Shown here one piece after another: positions 19,201 through 27,300 of a DNA stretch of 58,483 bases (position 1 is its first letter; the number at the start of each line of letters is the position of its first letter). This DNA is from Lachnospiraceae bacterium. GTDB taxonomy: Bacteria; Bacillota; Clostridia; Lachnospirales; Lachnospiraceae. The position numbers were made by a program, and so were the translations under genes. A model generated the notes under the pieces. It ran no database searches and was not told the DNA's origin. It saw only the letters and a program-made list of their open reading frames with translations. The stretch spans positions 1-58,483 of the forward strand of contig FZRB01000001.1 of assembly GCA_900199595.1 (NCBI GenBank), read 5' to 3'.

Positions 19201-21858
19201 GCCGGACGTAATCTAAGGACCAGAACAAAAGATGTATATGATTATTATACATCAAGAGAGACGATAGGAAGACTCGGTACAGCTCTTGCATGGAATGCAG
19301 AGCATACCATGGATCAGTATAAGAACGGGAAATATACGAATCTTACCAATGAGATGAAAGTTGCTGATGATAAACTGAGGTTTACTGTTATTCCACCTGA
19401 AAAGGGAGCAGACGCCTTGGATTTCCGTGATGAAAAGCTGGCTATGCCGGATGAGACCGTAGAAAAGGTGGCTGCAATTGCTGCAAAGATGAAGGAATAT
19501 GGCATGATCACCGGTAAGTCTGATGCCGAGGAGAAAACAAAGATATATGGTCATCATCAGCTCTATAATGATTATCTGAATCTGGAAAAAGCAGTTAAGG
19601 AAGGCGATATCAAGAAGATAGAGGCTGCCAATAAGGATTACAAGAAGCATATGAATCAGATGAAAGAGATCTACCGTATGGTGAAGGAAGCATTTCCTGA
19701 TGAAACCTATGCTCCGGGTAATATCGACAACATCCGAAATGAGAAGATTCCGGCTGAACTTTCAGTTCAGTTCGTAACAAACAGCAGGGTAAACGGTATA
19801 TTCCAGTCTGCTGAAATGGCCATGAGAATGGGCGTTGATTTTAAGGATTTTGTAAAGAACAGCAGTAAGTATGTTACAGCTCATTATGAGAAGGAGATAA
19901 AAGAACGAGGCTTTGATGCCATTATCAAGGATGAGGACAGCTTCCTTGGTGCGTTTAATAAGCTTTATGAGGCCGGGGATAAGGAAGTACATCATAGCAG
20001 CTTTATAATGAACAGCGCAGGCGGAAGTCCTGATACTTGTGTAGGAAGAGCTATGGACGGATTTACTCTGCTGGAGAGTGATAAGAATAAGCTGCTTGAG
20101 TACAGCCATTATAAGAATGCCCTTATAAAAAGTACTCATGCTCTCATGGATAGTGAGGCTAACTATATCAAGAGTCTCTATGTACTTACTAATGCAACCC
20201 CAGAGGAGCTGGGTGGTAAGGATAAGGCAAGAGAAGTAAATGAGAGACTTAAGGCCTCATTCCTAAGAGGCGGCAAGCTGACCAAATACGATCTCGACGT
20301 TCCGCAGACCACGAATAGTGGTATTCTCGTAGGTTCAACCTTCGGCTATAATGGCACATTGTCATCTAAGGACAGATATAAGAACATAATTAATTCATAT
20401 AATAAGAGTCTTGCAAGTGTACAGAAGACCCGTATGAATGGAGGCGCAGCGCTGGTTGAGGAAGCAATGTTCGATTATCTGATGGCGCATCCTGAAGATA
20501 TCGGTACTACCGGTTTCAAGGCACTTGAAAAGGCTGCCATGTCAGCTGAGAAGAGCTTAGGAATAAAAAGACCTGCTGCTGAAGCAGGAGCTGAGAAGGT
20601 TCCGACAATTAAGGAGAGATATCAGAAGTGGCGCAAGGATTACAATCTTGAGATGAATAAGCTTTCAAAGGCTGTGATGGCCGATGATAAGCAGGTTAAT
20701 AAGAAACTTGCAGAGATTCAGAAGGCACTTACTAAGGCATGGTCCCGTAAGAAGTCTAAGGCAGTCAGCAAGGAAAAGAAGGATCAGCTTCGTGCGGAGT
20801 ATGAAGCAATCATCAATGAGAGGATGCAGATGCTGTCAGAAGGCATGAGATGTAAGGAGATTACTCCTTCCTATGCTACAAAGCGTATAAATGATCTGGC
20901 AGAGATGAAGAAAGACTGGACCAATCCTATTAAGAAGCTGCCTGATTTTGTAGAACAGAACGATCCTGATATGAAGATGGCTGATGTTAAAATGATCAGT
21001 GATGTAGTCCTGAATGAGGCATGGTCCGGACATCTAAAGAGCAAGGAAGAATATATCAAGTGGAGACTGGCTCAGAATCCTGAAGAGCAGATGGAGAGAT
21101 CTGACCTTACCGAGGAAGAGTGGGATATGTCCTATCGAAATGCTATACATGCACAGCAGATGGATAAACCTGTCTTTAAGGAGGCCGGCTTCAGAGAAGA
21201 AACTGCTGAGGAACTTGAGCAGAGAAGACAGAGAGAAGCTATTCAGGAGCTTGATGATAACTTTATAGCAAATCTCGGAGGAGAGCCTGAGATTAACAGG
21301 AATTCTACTAAGTTAAATAATCCTAAGGGTTCATTTGAATCAGTTATGAATAAACTTCCATCAAGCTTTTTGATGGGTGGCCGAATCGCCAAAATCAAAG
21401 CGCCTAATCAGATGGGAGAAATGATGGAGCAGTTTATCATAGATACTGTTGCGATATGCGTTGCCCACGATATCATAAAGGACAAAGACGGAGTAGTTCC
21501 TCAGAATAAACAGCTTCTTGATTTTATCAGTTCGATTTCAAATGATAAGAGCTTCAAGGCTACAGTAAAGCCGTATATAGAAAACATTTATAACGAATAC
21601 ATGAGTAATGCGGGTGACCCGGAGAAGCAGAAGAAAATCGCTGACTATGATTCCTTCAAGGTACTGGCAGGCGACATCCGCAGCAAGCAGATCATAAGAT
21701 CCACAGCTATGCTTCAGAATAAGGAGAAGCTGGGCATTAATCCGGAAGCTAAGCAGGAGCTGAATAATGCTATTCAGAATAACCAGAAAAATGGTGCAGT
21801 TAATAACAACGATAATGTTAACAAAAATCATGCACCGGTAGGTCCTGCTCCGAAATAA
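13213..21858 (+). CDS. Giant 2881-residue protein with three internal 'GG-x-TL-x-E' repeats; function unknown
   Basis: This is the largest gene in the window, with AGGAGG at 13200-13205 ahead of the ATG. It lies 72 bases after the protease gene, in the same operon. No known domain was recognised. Three diverged repeats of about 100 residues are visible at roughly 439-541, 767-866 and 1294-1396. Each has a helix, a strand motif (ILIGDRTLNEIYEE, ILVGGMTLKEHLQRQ, LLRVGGYSLTEWAA), a helix, and then a Pro/aromatic strand. The C-terminal third is long, charged, helical and coiled-coil-like (LREKEAKENGIELTREEK and similar), and the protein ends in an Asn-rich tail finishing PVGPAPK. There is no signal peptide or membrane helix. 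It is the one giant in which I could not find module B. Length and repeats suggest a multidomain toxin-like or scaffold protein, but no catalytic site is apparent. Confidence 0.85.
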   Translation: MAEEKDLLSSLSKEDQDWYWSECKRIQKLTGYGLNKRRSGINALKMYLIGEKGYSVEQAATLNEMEPAALKGLLEECFKAIGDPDKTPQENARNTGRIHNKAMDKIMALKVPDVDEIKSVADLEKRNALENGLSLMQIDCSQDLQNLKDHPTDISIREAYYEGAGGMVSMETKFGKWGTYSQALPTFRNHIFEADKYSSKSRAEAFYQYKNYLKEFKGKTVDELPLGTAGYSSNMLSLGILSYGQFIRDGKSFSNPEHDAYLNGEADTCPGQDKLQQIFNSIKEQTDEVAKGTYTKSMKELTQKNMALATASVPDFDGNTADLLTLPPETQSKMIQAYHATFGMVYNRTLLMDMIDAQCDPFDFIYTGDDKTIRGATADKYKNYSPQQQEKAMMLETMRAVIKDPRGVNCSFLSKIGSNYTVPAPVNVNNQISSINLNDTFDYIDASDYLGAPELDGDIYNVGKDVKKYIDNFFESQNGILKKNNIDVYDAILIGDRTLNEIYEERYADRFPGINDETRETVMCSILAAESFDPETPIYATALSSNSLGQVTKSVVPFTFSGKSMVPGQDRIKNKEEIKQKCQQAFERRTALGSNLEAASADALRRAEESVFQAEERPELNPYNIRLINIRQRAALVEPSSKEFLRRTLLKMDELNQDGELDQALHNYNVYTRASKMTDNPELKERFKAEAKKIMSSTPLADYEKYFQGLEYAYGLKGTKTPDKMPAELHSFFEANTGHVIPGFVTTNDLETTASYRPREIGIEFNEVNDLQKIDNLINDVYKVAKFIPEKNGDVNQFILVGGMTLKEHLQRQLGDDYRPNMAGEDRGKILMDAMRAGVPVDFYVADSRKSNSLAVSNIPIHVVPLGFSYSSIREDRLAEQKAAFDKVVGNRPKEISNEEDFIRREARLEKHAQRDYDNYWKTEHVRTSDKGTGSTLWAMYAKYYPEGEPKVGKPLPGKMTDEEAEQLAAAIRPIRMVPINYVLERLATESLQRIKEGLPGYSLEEMVSVNALSDRKQFYADEFKRICAENDVEAYYKNVKEGVDAMVEIAYNNNILMDAVESDAAMEEAFLGNSLALTGAILDSKQELEQAKGLNFQLKIGLFENEKEAVDYYYKLGNIATIGKTVQQKKTFERKIASGFDDLSSGIGDYQEYEFMKNTVAQRVITGQDPFEDMAMKVNSQDALHSDDFIDNVPLLKGELTDTNQDAMDKIAEGTFMDRYDIDYEKLQQAKDDEDYEAAVDAIEITNQGDKSLKYQKMLSDAHKVAFDKRLEESREDRRDALTMGEESETKSYAIELQYDNLFGPIFSRPAVQDYLKKNPDKTEFDLLRVGGYSLTEWAAHEDSALDMKTLALQCLANPKIPFGYVDVFYDPQEDEFSMSEPKTIVDRANVERLALERPYLTNLEGYKVYFKTENKEVDTSGFDEEDWKELYENEINVVANEERIPDSLIKREADLRAAADPANPQEMALNYIETVYGAEQSFVAEWAGNYQGGSSVYTKEVFLDNYIGHNRGSFSNKDFAIMAYFTSLDPDVTKGDVFPESTDADVPHEIKVQGASNRWTSDFRTFSDFQPRPEMMTALMGKAVTPARQVVADGITDLNAGNAEKLAGSLSIGIRNALRTMKMASTFRKPRGDAAHWAECLKVLNNAIKDNKALNDAVMGKLTPDERNQMKAVIRMKELMDEAERAKLREKEAKENGIELTREEKNRNAEAIITFDRYADAWDANYERYASSEGYATRSIKMVKEKNALNVKRNKSTDEAERTALFSKLSAVMLIFDEKEKDYHTFDETIVKELSADVPVYGRASEHVKEVNDLRQFFMDNLKIRNETWNIFINEKGSMDKPDYSKLVPEDCAENKIKMTDSGYRVDNARHELAKLFKKGDLAGVVDAYNKIAESKGWSALKADKNDNERILGSIKYYELERCQTLYNLVFDELAKKHTIAPGFSKDIIEKKLPTEFTVEEISDPKYKKELDALKKNLKGNEAEKKAAENILDEAGRNLRTRTKDVYDYYTSRETIGRLGTALAWNAEHTMDQYKNGKYTNLTNEMKVADDKLRFTVIPPEKGADALDFRDEKLAMPDETVEKVAAIAAKMKEYGMITGKSDAEEKTKIYGHHQLYNDYLNLEKAVKEGDIKKIEAANKDYKKHMNQMKEIYRMVKEAFPDETYAPGNIDNIRNEKIPAELSVQFVTNSRVNGIFQSAEMAMRMGVDFKDFVKNSSKYVTAHYEKEIKERGFDAIIKDEDSFLGAFNKLYEAGDKEVHHSSFIMNSAGGSPDTCVGRAMDGFTLLESDKNKLLEYSHYKNALIKSTHALMDSEANYIKSLYVLTNATPEELGGKDKAREVNERLKASFLRGGKLTKYDLDVPQTTNSGILVGSTFGYNGTLSSKDRYKNIINSYNKSLASVQKTRMNGGAALVEEAMFDYLMAHPEDIGTTGFKALEKAAMSAEKSLGIKRPAAEAGAEKVPTIKERYQKWRKDYNLEMNKLSKAVMADDKQVNKKLAEIQKALTKAWSRKKSKAVSKEKKDQLRAEYEAIINERMQMLSEGMRCKEITPSYATKRINDLAEMKKDWTNPIKKLPDFVEQNDPDMKMADVKMISDVVLNEAWSGHLKSKEEYIKWRLAQNPEEQMERSDLTEEEWDMSYRNAIHAQQMDKPVFKEAGFREETAEELEQRRQREAIQELDDNFIANLGGEPEINRNSTKLNNPKGSFESVMNKLPSSFLMGGRIAKIKAPNQMGEMMEQFIIDTVAICVAHDIIKDKDGVVPQNKQLLDFISSISNDKSFKATVKPYIENIYNEYMSNAGDPEKQKKIADYDSFKVLAGDIRSKQIIRSTAMLQNKEKLGINPEAKQELNNAIQNNQKNGAVNNNDNVNKNHAPVGPAPK

Positions 21859-21872
21859 GGATGCAAAAAAAT

Positions 21873-21899
21873 AGAACGTGCGTCGTTGACGCACGTTCT
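21873..21899. terminator. Bidirectional terminator between convergent giant genes
   Basis: Perfect stem GAACGTGCGTC/GACGCACGTTC with loop GTT (21874-21898). It is flanked by TTATT on the plus side and by AAAAAAAT on the other, giving a U-run for minus-strand transcripts. It lies between the stop of the 2881-residue gene and the stop of the ADP-ribosylglycohydrolase gene. It does not belong to the GAACCAGGTTC family. Confidence 0.9.
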
Positions 21900-21901
21900 T
21901 A

Positions 21902-24088
21902 TTATTTCTTAAATGTTGTTTTTGGTGCTGTTGTAGTAGGTGAAGTATTATTCGTTGCAGCAGTTTTGTTTGCAGCAGTTTTGTTTGCTGCTGTAGTTTT
22001 GTTTGTTGCAGTTTTGTTTGCAGCAGTTTTGTTTGTTGCAGCCTGAGCCTTTCTCTGGGCTTCTTCCCGTCTCTTTGCAGCTCTTCTTTCTTTCAGCTGA
22101 CGTTCGAACTGTACTTCTGCCTGAAGGTTTATATATTTCTTTTTAAATGTACCGTTCTGAATAAAGTCCTTCATATCGGGACCTGCAATCTGCTTTACTA
22201 CAGTACCAAATAATTTGCTGCTCTTATATTTATTTACTTCATTTTCCAGAACCGCCCTGGTCAGTGGCTGATTTTTTTCCTTTAGGGTCTGAACCGCATA
22301 TAGAACAGCGGCGCCTGCTGCCTGATTCTTGTTAAGCGTCAGATCTTTATAAGCCTTATTCAGCATATCTCTGACTTCTCCGGGAGCGGGATCTGCAGGC
22401 TTACGACTGAGTGAGTCAGAGTCCAGACGCTCAAGGATCGCTTCAACTATGGTTATTCTTTTATATTCGATTTCTGATCTCTTGTGACTTCCTACATTTT
22501 CTTTATTCTTATAGGATATGTATTTTTCAGCAAGATCTATTGCTTTCTGTCTTTCTTCGTGATAACGGGCCGCCTGCTCTTCGTTCTGAAAATCCGTCTG
22601 CTCAGCAAGAGCAACAAATCGGGTGAGTCCCGTCTTCAGATTCTTGAAGGCCCTGGATGAAGGCATGGAAGAAGGATCTACACTATCCAGAAGTTCCATA
22701 AGCTCACGAGGAGTCTCTGCCATACGGGCTCTGTCAGCAGGTGTAAGTCCTGTCTTTATTCTTTCATCAAGACCTGCTGCTGCCACATTATCAATCAGCT
22801 GACATACAGGATTATTTGAGTCACCTATAGTTTGTGAATATACCAGGAGAGCATTTTTCATAAGATTCATATTTGTCAGACGTTCTGTTTCTGTAAGGTG
22901 TTTTTCGGAACCGTTCTGTTTGTTGGAAGTAATACTGTCAAAGATTTTTTCACAGCTTTCTCTTGCAGCCTTTATAGCTTCGGATTCATTTTCTACATTC
23001 TGTGACAGTATGTTTCTAACATCCCAGAGAGGTGTGATGTCGCTTACAGGATAACCGGCCTTTACAGCTTTGAGAGAAAAATCGACAAATGATTTTTCTC
23101 TTTCTGTTATTAAGGAAGATTCAGAATGACGCTTCAATCCATTTATGAGATCTTTATAACCAAAATCTCCCACAGTCTGCATCTGATTAATATATTCCTC
23201 CGGAGAAGTAAATCCGTCATTTTGGAACAAATCCTCGTCGAAACTTTTATATCCCAGACGCATTCTTGTGAAGCGGTTAAGTGTGTGAAGCATATCAGGC
23301 TCGATAAAGTCACGACAGTTATTTTTTAAATTACTGGGAACCCCATAAAATGCCTCTGCCATACTTCCGGCGATGCAGGCATTTGTGTCAGTATCACCTG
23401 CGAGAGATACTGCATTTCTTATGGTATCTTCGCAGCTGTTTCCTTCAAGGAAACATGTGATAGCTTGAGGGATGCATTTTTCACAGATTTCAGTATGCTT
23501 ATACTCGGGACGGATTTCTTCGAGGGTGCGATCCAGATTGTATTTGTATTTTTGTGTTATATATTTTTTGATATCTTCTTTAGAAGTACCTTTTCTTGCA
23601 AGGAATATAACGGCAGCAACAGCCTGTGCACCTTTTATTCCTTCAGGATGGTTATGACTGATCTCAGCAGTGAGTTTAGCCATTCTTTCGGTTTCTTCCA
23701 AAGTGTCAAAAAGCCAGCCGACCGCTGCAACACGCATGGCAGAACCATTTCCCTTACTTTTATAAGGCTTTGGGTTGCTCGAGTTAAGCCAGCTTCTGAA
23801 ATTAGCTCCGTATTCTCTTTTTACATGCTCATATTTGGGATTATTTGCCCATTTCAGGATGGATTTTACTACAGTCTTTTTGATTATTTTATCCTGTTTT
23901 TCTTGGGGCAGATTCTTCAGATCATTTCGCTCCTTGATATCCATCAGCGCCTCTGCAACGGCTGTTGCCATAAGAGAGTCATCTGTGTATCTGGATCTGT
24001 CTATATAAAGAGGAAACACTTTAGTTTTTTTTCCTCTGCTGAATTCATAAGGAGAACCGATTATATCTCCAAGCATTGCACCATACAT
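21902..24088 (-). CDS. ADP-ribosylglycohydrolase domain fused to the shared giant-protein modules
   Basis: The 728-residue product begins with a full ADP-ribosylglycohydrolase (DraG/ARH) domain at about 1-268. Motifs are GAMLGDIIGSPYEF, the metal-binding YTDDSLMATAVAEAL, GSAMRVAAVGWLFD, ISHNHPEGIKGAQA and the second metal cluster SLAGDTDTNACIAG, so it should be catalytically competent. Such enzymes remove ADP-ribose from protein side chains or nucleic acids. The C-terminal 460 residues contain AGYPVSDITPLWDV (also found in the 1020-residue protein), module B at about 476-554 (EKYISYKNKENVGSHKRSEIE, split here only by reading) and a module-C-like segment. An Ala/Asn/Thr/Lys tail of NKTAANKTA repeats closes it. 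The ATG at 24088 has GGAGG upstream. It has its own GTTGC-type promoter, divergent from the next operon. It may act on ADP-ribosylated host, rival or self proteins; which of these is unknown. Confidence 0.9.
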   Translation of the reverse strand: MYGAMLGDIIGSPYEFSRGKKTKVFPLYIDRSRYTDDSLMATAVAEALMDIKERNDLKNLPQEKQDKIIKKTVVKSILKWANNPKYEHVKREYGANFRSWLNSSNPKPYKSKGNGSAMRVAAVGWLFDTLEETERMAKLTAEISHNHPEGIKGAQAVAAVIFLARKGTSKEDIKKYITQKYKYNLDRTLEEIRPEYKHTEICEKCIPQAITCFLEGNSCEDTIRNAVSLAGDTDTNACIAGSMAEAFYGVPSNLKNNCRDFIEPDMLHTLNRFTRMRLGYKSFDEDLFQNDGFTSPEEYINQMQTVGDFGYKDLINGLKRHSESSLITEREKSFVDFSLKAVKAGYPVSDITPLWDVRNILSQNVENESEAIKAARESCEKIFDSITSNKQNGSEKHLTETERLTNMNLMKNALLVYSQTIGDSNNPVCQLIDNVAAAGLDERIKTGLTPADRARMAETPRELMELLDSVDPSSMPSSRAFKNLKTGLTRFVALAEQTDFQNEEQAARYHEERQKAIDLAEKYISYKNKENVGSHKRSEIEYKRITIVEAILERLDSDSLSRKPADPAPGEVRDMLNKAYKDLTLNKNQAAGAAVLYAVQTLKEKNQPLTRAVLENEVNKYKSSKLFGTVVKQIAGPDMKDFIQNGTFKKKYINLQAEVQFERQLKERRAAKRREEAQRKAQAATNKTAANKTATNKTTAANKTAANKTAATNNTSPTTTAPKTTFKK
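21925..22045 (-). repeat. Tandem codon repeats for an NKTAANKTA tail
   Basis: About ten degenerate copies of a 12-15-bp unit (read on the minus strand as AACAAAACTGCTGC) encode Asn-Lys-Thr-Ala repeats near the C-terminus of the ADP-ribosylglycohydrolase fusion. Likely a disordered linker and prone to slippage. Confidence 0.75.
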
Positions 24089-24133
24089 AATAATAAACCT
24101 CCAGGAATAATTAGTTTATGTAATTTCAGATTC

Positions 24134-24166
24134 ATTATAAAGCTAAAGAGACAACAAAATCGCAAC
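24134..24166 (-). promoter_or_regulatory. GTTGC direct-repeat promoter for the ADP-ribosylglycohydrolase fusion
   Basis: On the minus strand: GTTGC (24166-24162), then GTTGT (24155-24151) 11 bp on, then 11 bases, then TATAAT (24139-24134). One repeat differs by a single base. It is back to back with the plus-strand promoter at 24192, with 25 A-rich bases between them. Confidence 0.85.
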
Positions 24167-24191
24167 AAACGTGAAAAACATGAAAAAGATA

Positions 24192-24224
24192 GTTGCGCTT
24201 TTGTTGCTATTTCAGGATTATAAT
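24192..24224 (+). promoter_or_regulatory. GTTGC direct-repeat promoter for the 24302-30078 operon
   Basis: GTTGC at 24192-24196 and 24203-24207, then 11 bases, then a perfect TATAAT at 24219-24224. The core GTTGCGCTTTTGTTGCT is identical to that at 9364. It forms a divergent pair with the minus promoter at 24134-24166. Confidence 0.9.
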
Positions 24225-24301
24225 CGATATAGTTAATTGCGGTAATGATTGAAAGTATAATTTTATGACACCTACAACATTTTATATAACAGGAGAAAAT
24301 A

Positions 24302-27300
24302 ATGAAAGAAAACGAAGTTATTGAGGAAAAAAATCTTTATGGTGGTCCGGAGGAATTCTTGGGTTCTCCACAGGAGAAGGCTCAGAAGATTTACGATATA
24401 TATAACAGCATTGATTCCATTAAGGACAAGATTGATTTTATTATCAGGGTGGATACCTACTATCAGAATATAGATGATGTTCCGGATGTTGAAATGAATG
24501 TAGTAGATCGTATTAAGAATCAGTTCAAAGACCAGTATATTATCAAGGGTAATGAAGATACGCATCGCGAAGTTTACCAGGCAGCAGGAAGAATTATGTC
24601 TGAGAATGCTGAGCAGGTGGTTAAGAGTACGAACATATATACTTCCATATTTAATGATGATGAGGAAGAGCTGAAACAGCAGAAGGCACATTATCTCGCT
24701 GAGAATTCATCTGCGGGATTAAAAAACGGCAATATGAAGGGCTTTATTGTACTGGAACTGAATGATGCATATAGGAACACCCAGTCAATACGTGACAAAA
24801 TGTGGGAGGACTCCGGGCTGAATGAAAACAGTACTATGGAAGACTATGCGAGAGTTTGCCGTATTCCGGATAGTGAGGTTCAGAGTTTCCTGGATAAATG
24901 TAAAGCTGAGAGGAATACTAATCTTTATGCATTTTTCAGAGAGGAGCATCCTGCTTATGCTGAAAATATAGTTTATAAGATTCAGGAAGAAATCCTCGTG
25001 CAAAGGGCCTATCAGTGGCAGGTTCAGGGACATAAGTTTAATCTTGCCCAGACAGAAAAAACGGAAGACGTAAAGGCAGCGGTTGATACTGAATTTTATA
25101 GTATCGGAAAAGAGGGAAATAAGCATCCTCAGTTCAATGCCTGGATTAATATTTCGGGTAATGCCATGGGAATGGAATTTAGGAACCAGGGCTTTAATGA
25201 TAATAAAAAAGATTTTATTTATAATGATATTAACAAATATGATTTTCAGGAAAATATAAAGGAATCTTCTGAGAAGAGAATAGGTGGATCTACTCAGAAG
25301 GCTTATCCATGGGCTTTTACAGACAGGTATACAGACCTTAGTTTAAAGCAGCAAAACGAATTCAATCATGATACTAACTGGAATGTAACTAAGAAGGCTG
25401 AAAATGCTCACAGAAGTGCGGCTCGTTTTCTTAAACTGTATAGCAATAGATATTCCAAGGTTATGGATGGGAACAGATCTACTTCTCATTTTATGCTCTT
25501 TACTATGTGGGCTTTGGGTACACAGTCGGATATTACAGTGGAGAATATGGAACATCTGGATACAAGAATGGATCTTATGGACCGCTTCGCCAAATTTTGT
25601 GAAGATTATCCTACAATAGGTGCAACTACGGAGCAGCAGTATACGGCTTCCGTAAAGAAATGGGGAGAGGTAATACTTCGGGCAACTGAGAAGGTAAAGA
25701 ATTATAAAATGCCGGAGGGAGATTACTCAGATCCTGAAGTTATGAATAAATACATTCGCCGGAATTATCTGATCAATCATATGTGTGTTGATTTCATGCA
25801 GGATAAAAACAGGATTTTTGAGAATAAAGATCTTGGAGTGAACGGAAACCAGGTGATGGAAGAACATATGGGAGGCAGAAACTGGGATGAAACCTTAAGT
25901 TTCTGGACTAAGCTTCAGGATACCTATGCTTTCTTTGATACGGGATATGAGAAATGTCCACCGCTTAATCAGGGAAGTCAATTCTTTGGTTCAGCAGCCC
26001 CCAAAATAGCATGCAACAGAGATATTGCCATAGATGTATTTAACAGAATGGCTGGTAAGACCATTACAGAAGGAATTGAAGCTGCCGGTATAGTATGTGT
26101 ATTTGGCATGAATACTGCGATTAAAATGGATTGCAGTTCGCTGGATGAAAGGACTGTGCTGAAGTCTCTGAATAGAAAGGACAAGAATGGATTAAAAAAG
26201 CAGCTAGGCAAAATATTAATAAAAACTTATAAGGAGTCTATTAACTCTGCAAATGAGACAGTGAGTAGTAATGCAAAAAACTTCTTCAATAATTTGGAAT
26301 ATGATGCACTCATGAATCAGGTTAAGTCTCTTCAGGATACCAAGCAGGCAACTCTGGACTTCTTAAATAGTAAAGAAAAATACAATATAAATGAAAGTAT
26401 GAAAACACCTTCCGGATGGATTTCAGGTAAAATGAATCAGCTGTTTGGTGACAATTATCGAACTGCATTGGTAGACGCTGATATCAGGAAGGAAGAAGCG
26501 TTCTTAATAAACGGCAAGTCTCCGGAAACACTTTGGGGCAAGAAATACCAAGGCCTTGACGAAAACCTGAAATGGAAATGTTACCAGGTCGAAATAATGA
26601 AGAAAATTGCTGAGGGTAACAGCGATATTAAAGTAAGAGATGTTACCTACGGCATGAATGGGAAAGCAAAGCCGGGAAGATTCTTGTCAGTGGTAAAGAA
26701 AGTTCCTGAGATTCAGCGGTTAAACGGTGCCTTCGAGGTATATAAGAAGGGGATGAAGGATATAACAGGCGAGCTGAAGAAAATCAAGACTCAGCTTCTG
26801 CAGACTCATCCTGATGCAGAAACTCTGGAGAAAGCTGAACAAGAAATAGGAAAGGTAGGGACAAGGCTTTTCCAGAATATGGAGACAACCCTTAATGAAA
26901 GTATAAAAACTCTGGAAGATGAATATACTACTCCGGAAGAAATCAGGAAAAGTCTGCTTGCATATAAGAAGGCAGCTGATAATTATTACAAGGAACGTTA
27001 TAGCAGGTTCGGAAAAAGAGATGACAGAGGACGAATCAGACTTGAACAGGCGGATAACGGCAGGAAAGCTGCTCCAAATCTTCTTAAGATCTATGATGAT
27101 CTTCGCATGGGGCTTAAAAGTGATATGATCTGTGGGGATTCTCATACATTTGCAAATGGAAGCGAAAAGGAAATAGAGTTGATCCTCAGACATTATGGGG
27201 ATGGACTTGAATCCGTATACCATCTTAATGAAACAAAACCTTCCGAGAATGAGATAGATGCTTCCTATAATAATCTGAAGATAATGTCAACTCAGAAGGT

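Noticed and set aside
23465-24223. A 252-residue plus-strand open frame antisense to the ADP-ribosylglycohydrolase gene
   Set aside because: The minus-strand gene has full catalytic motifs, its own promoter and a ribosome site; the antisense frame has none of these and runs across both promoters.
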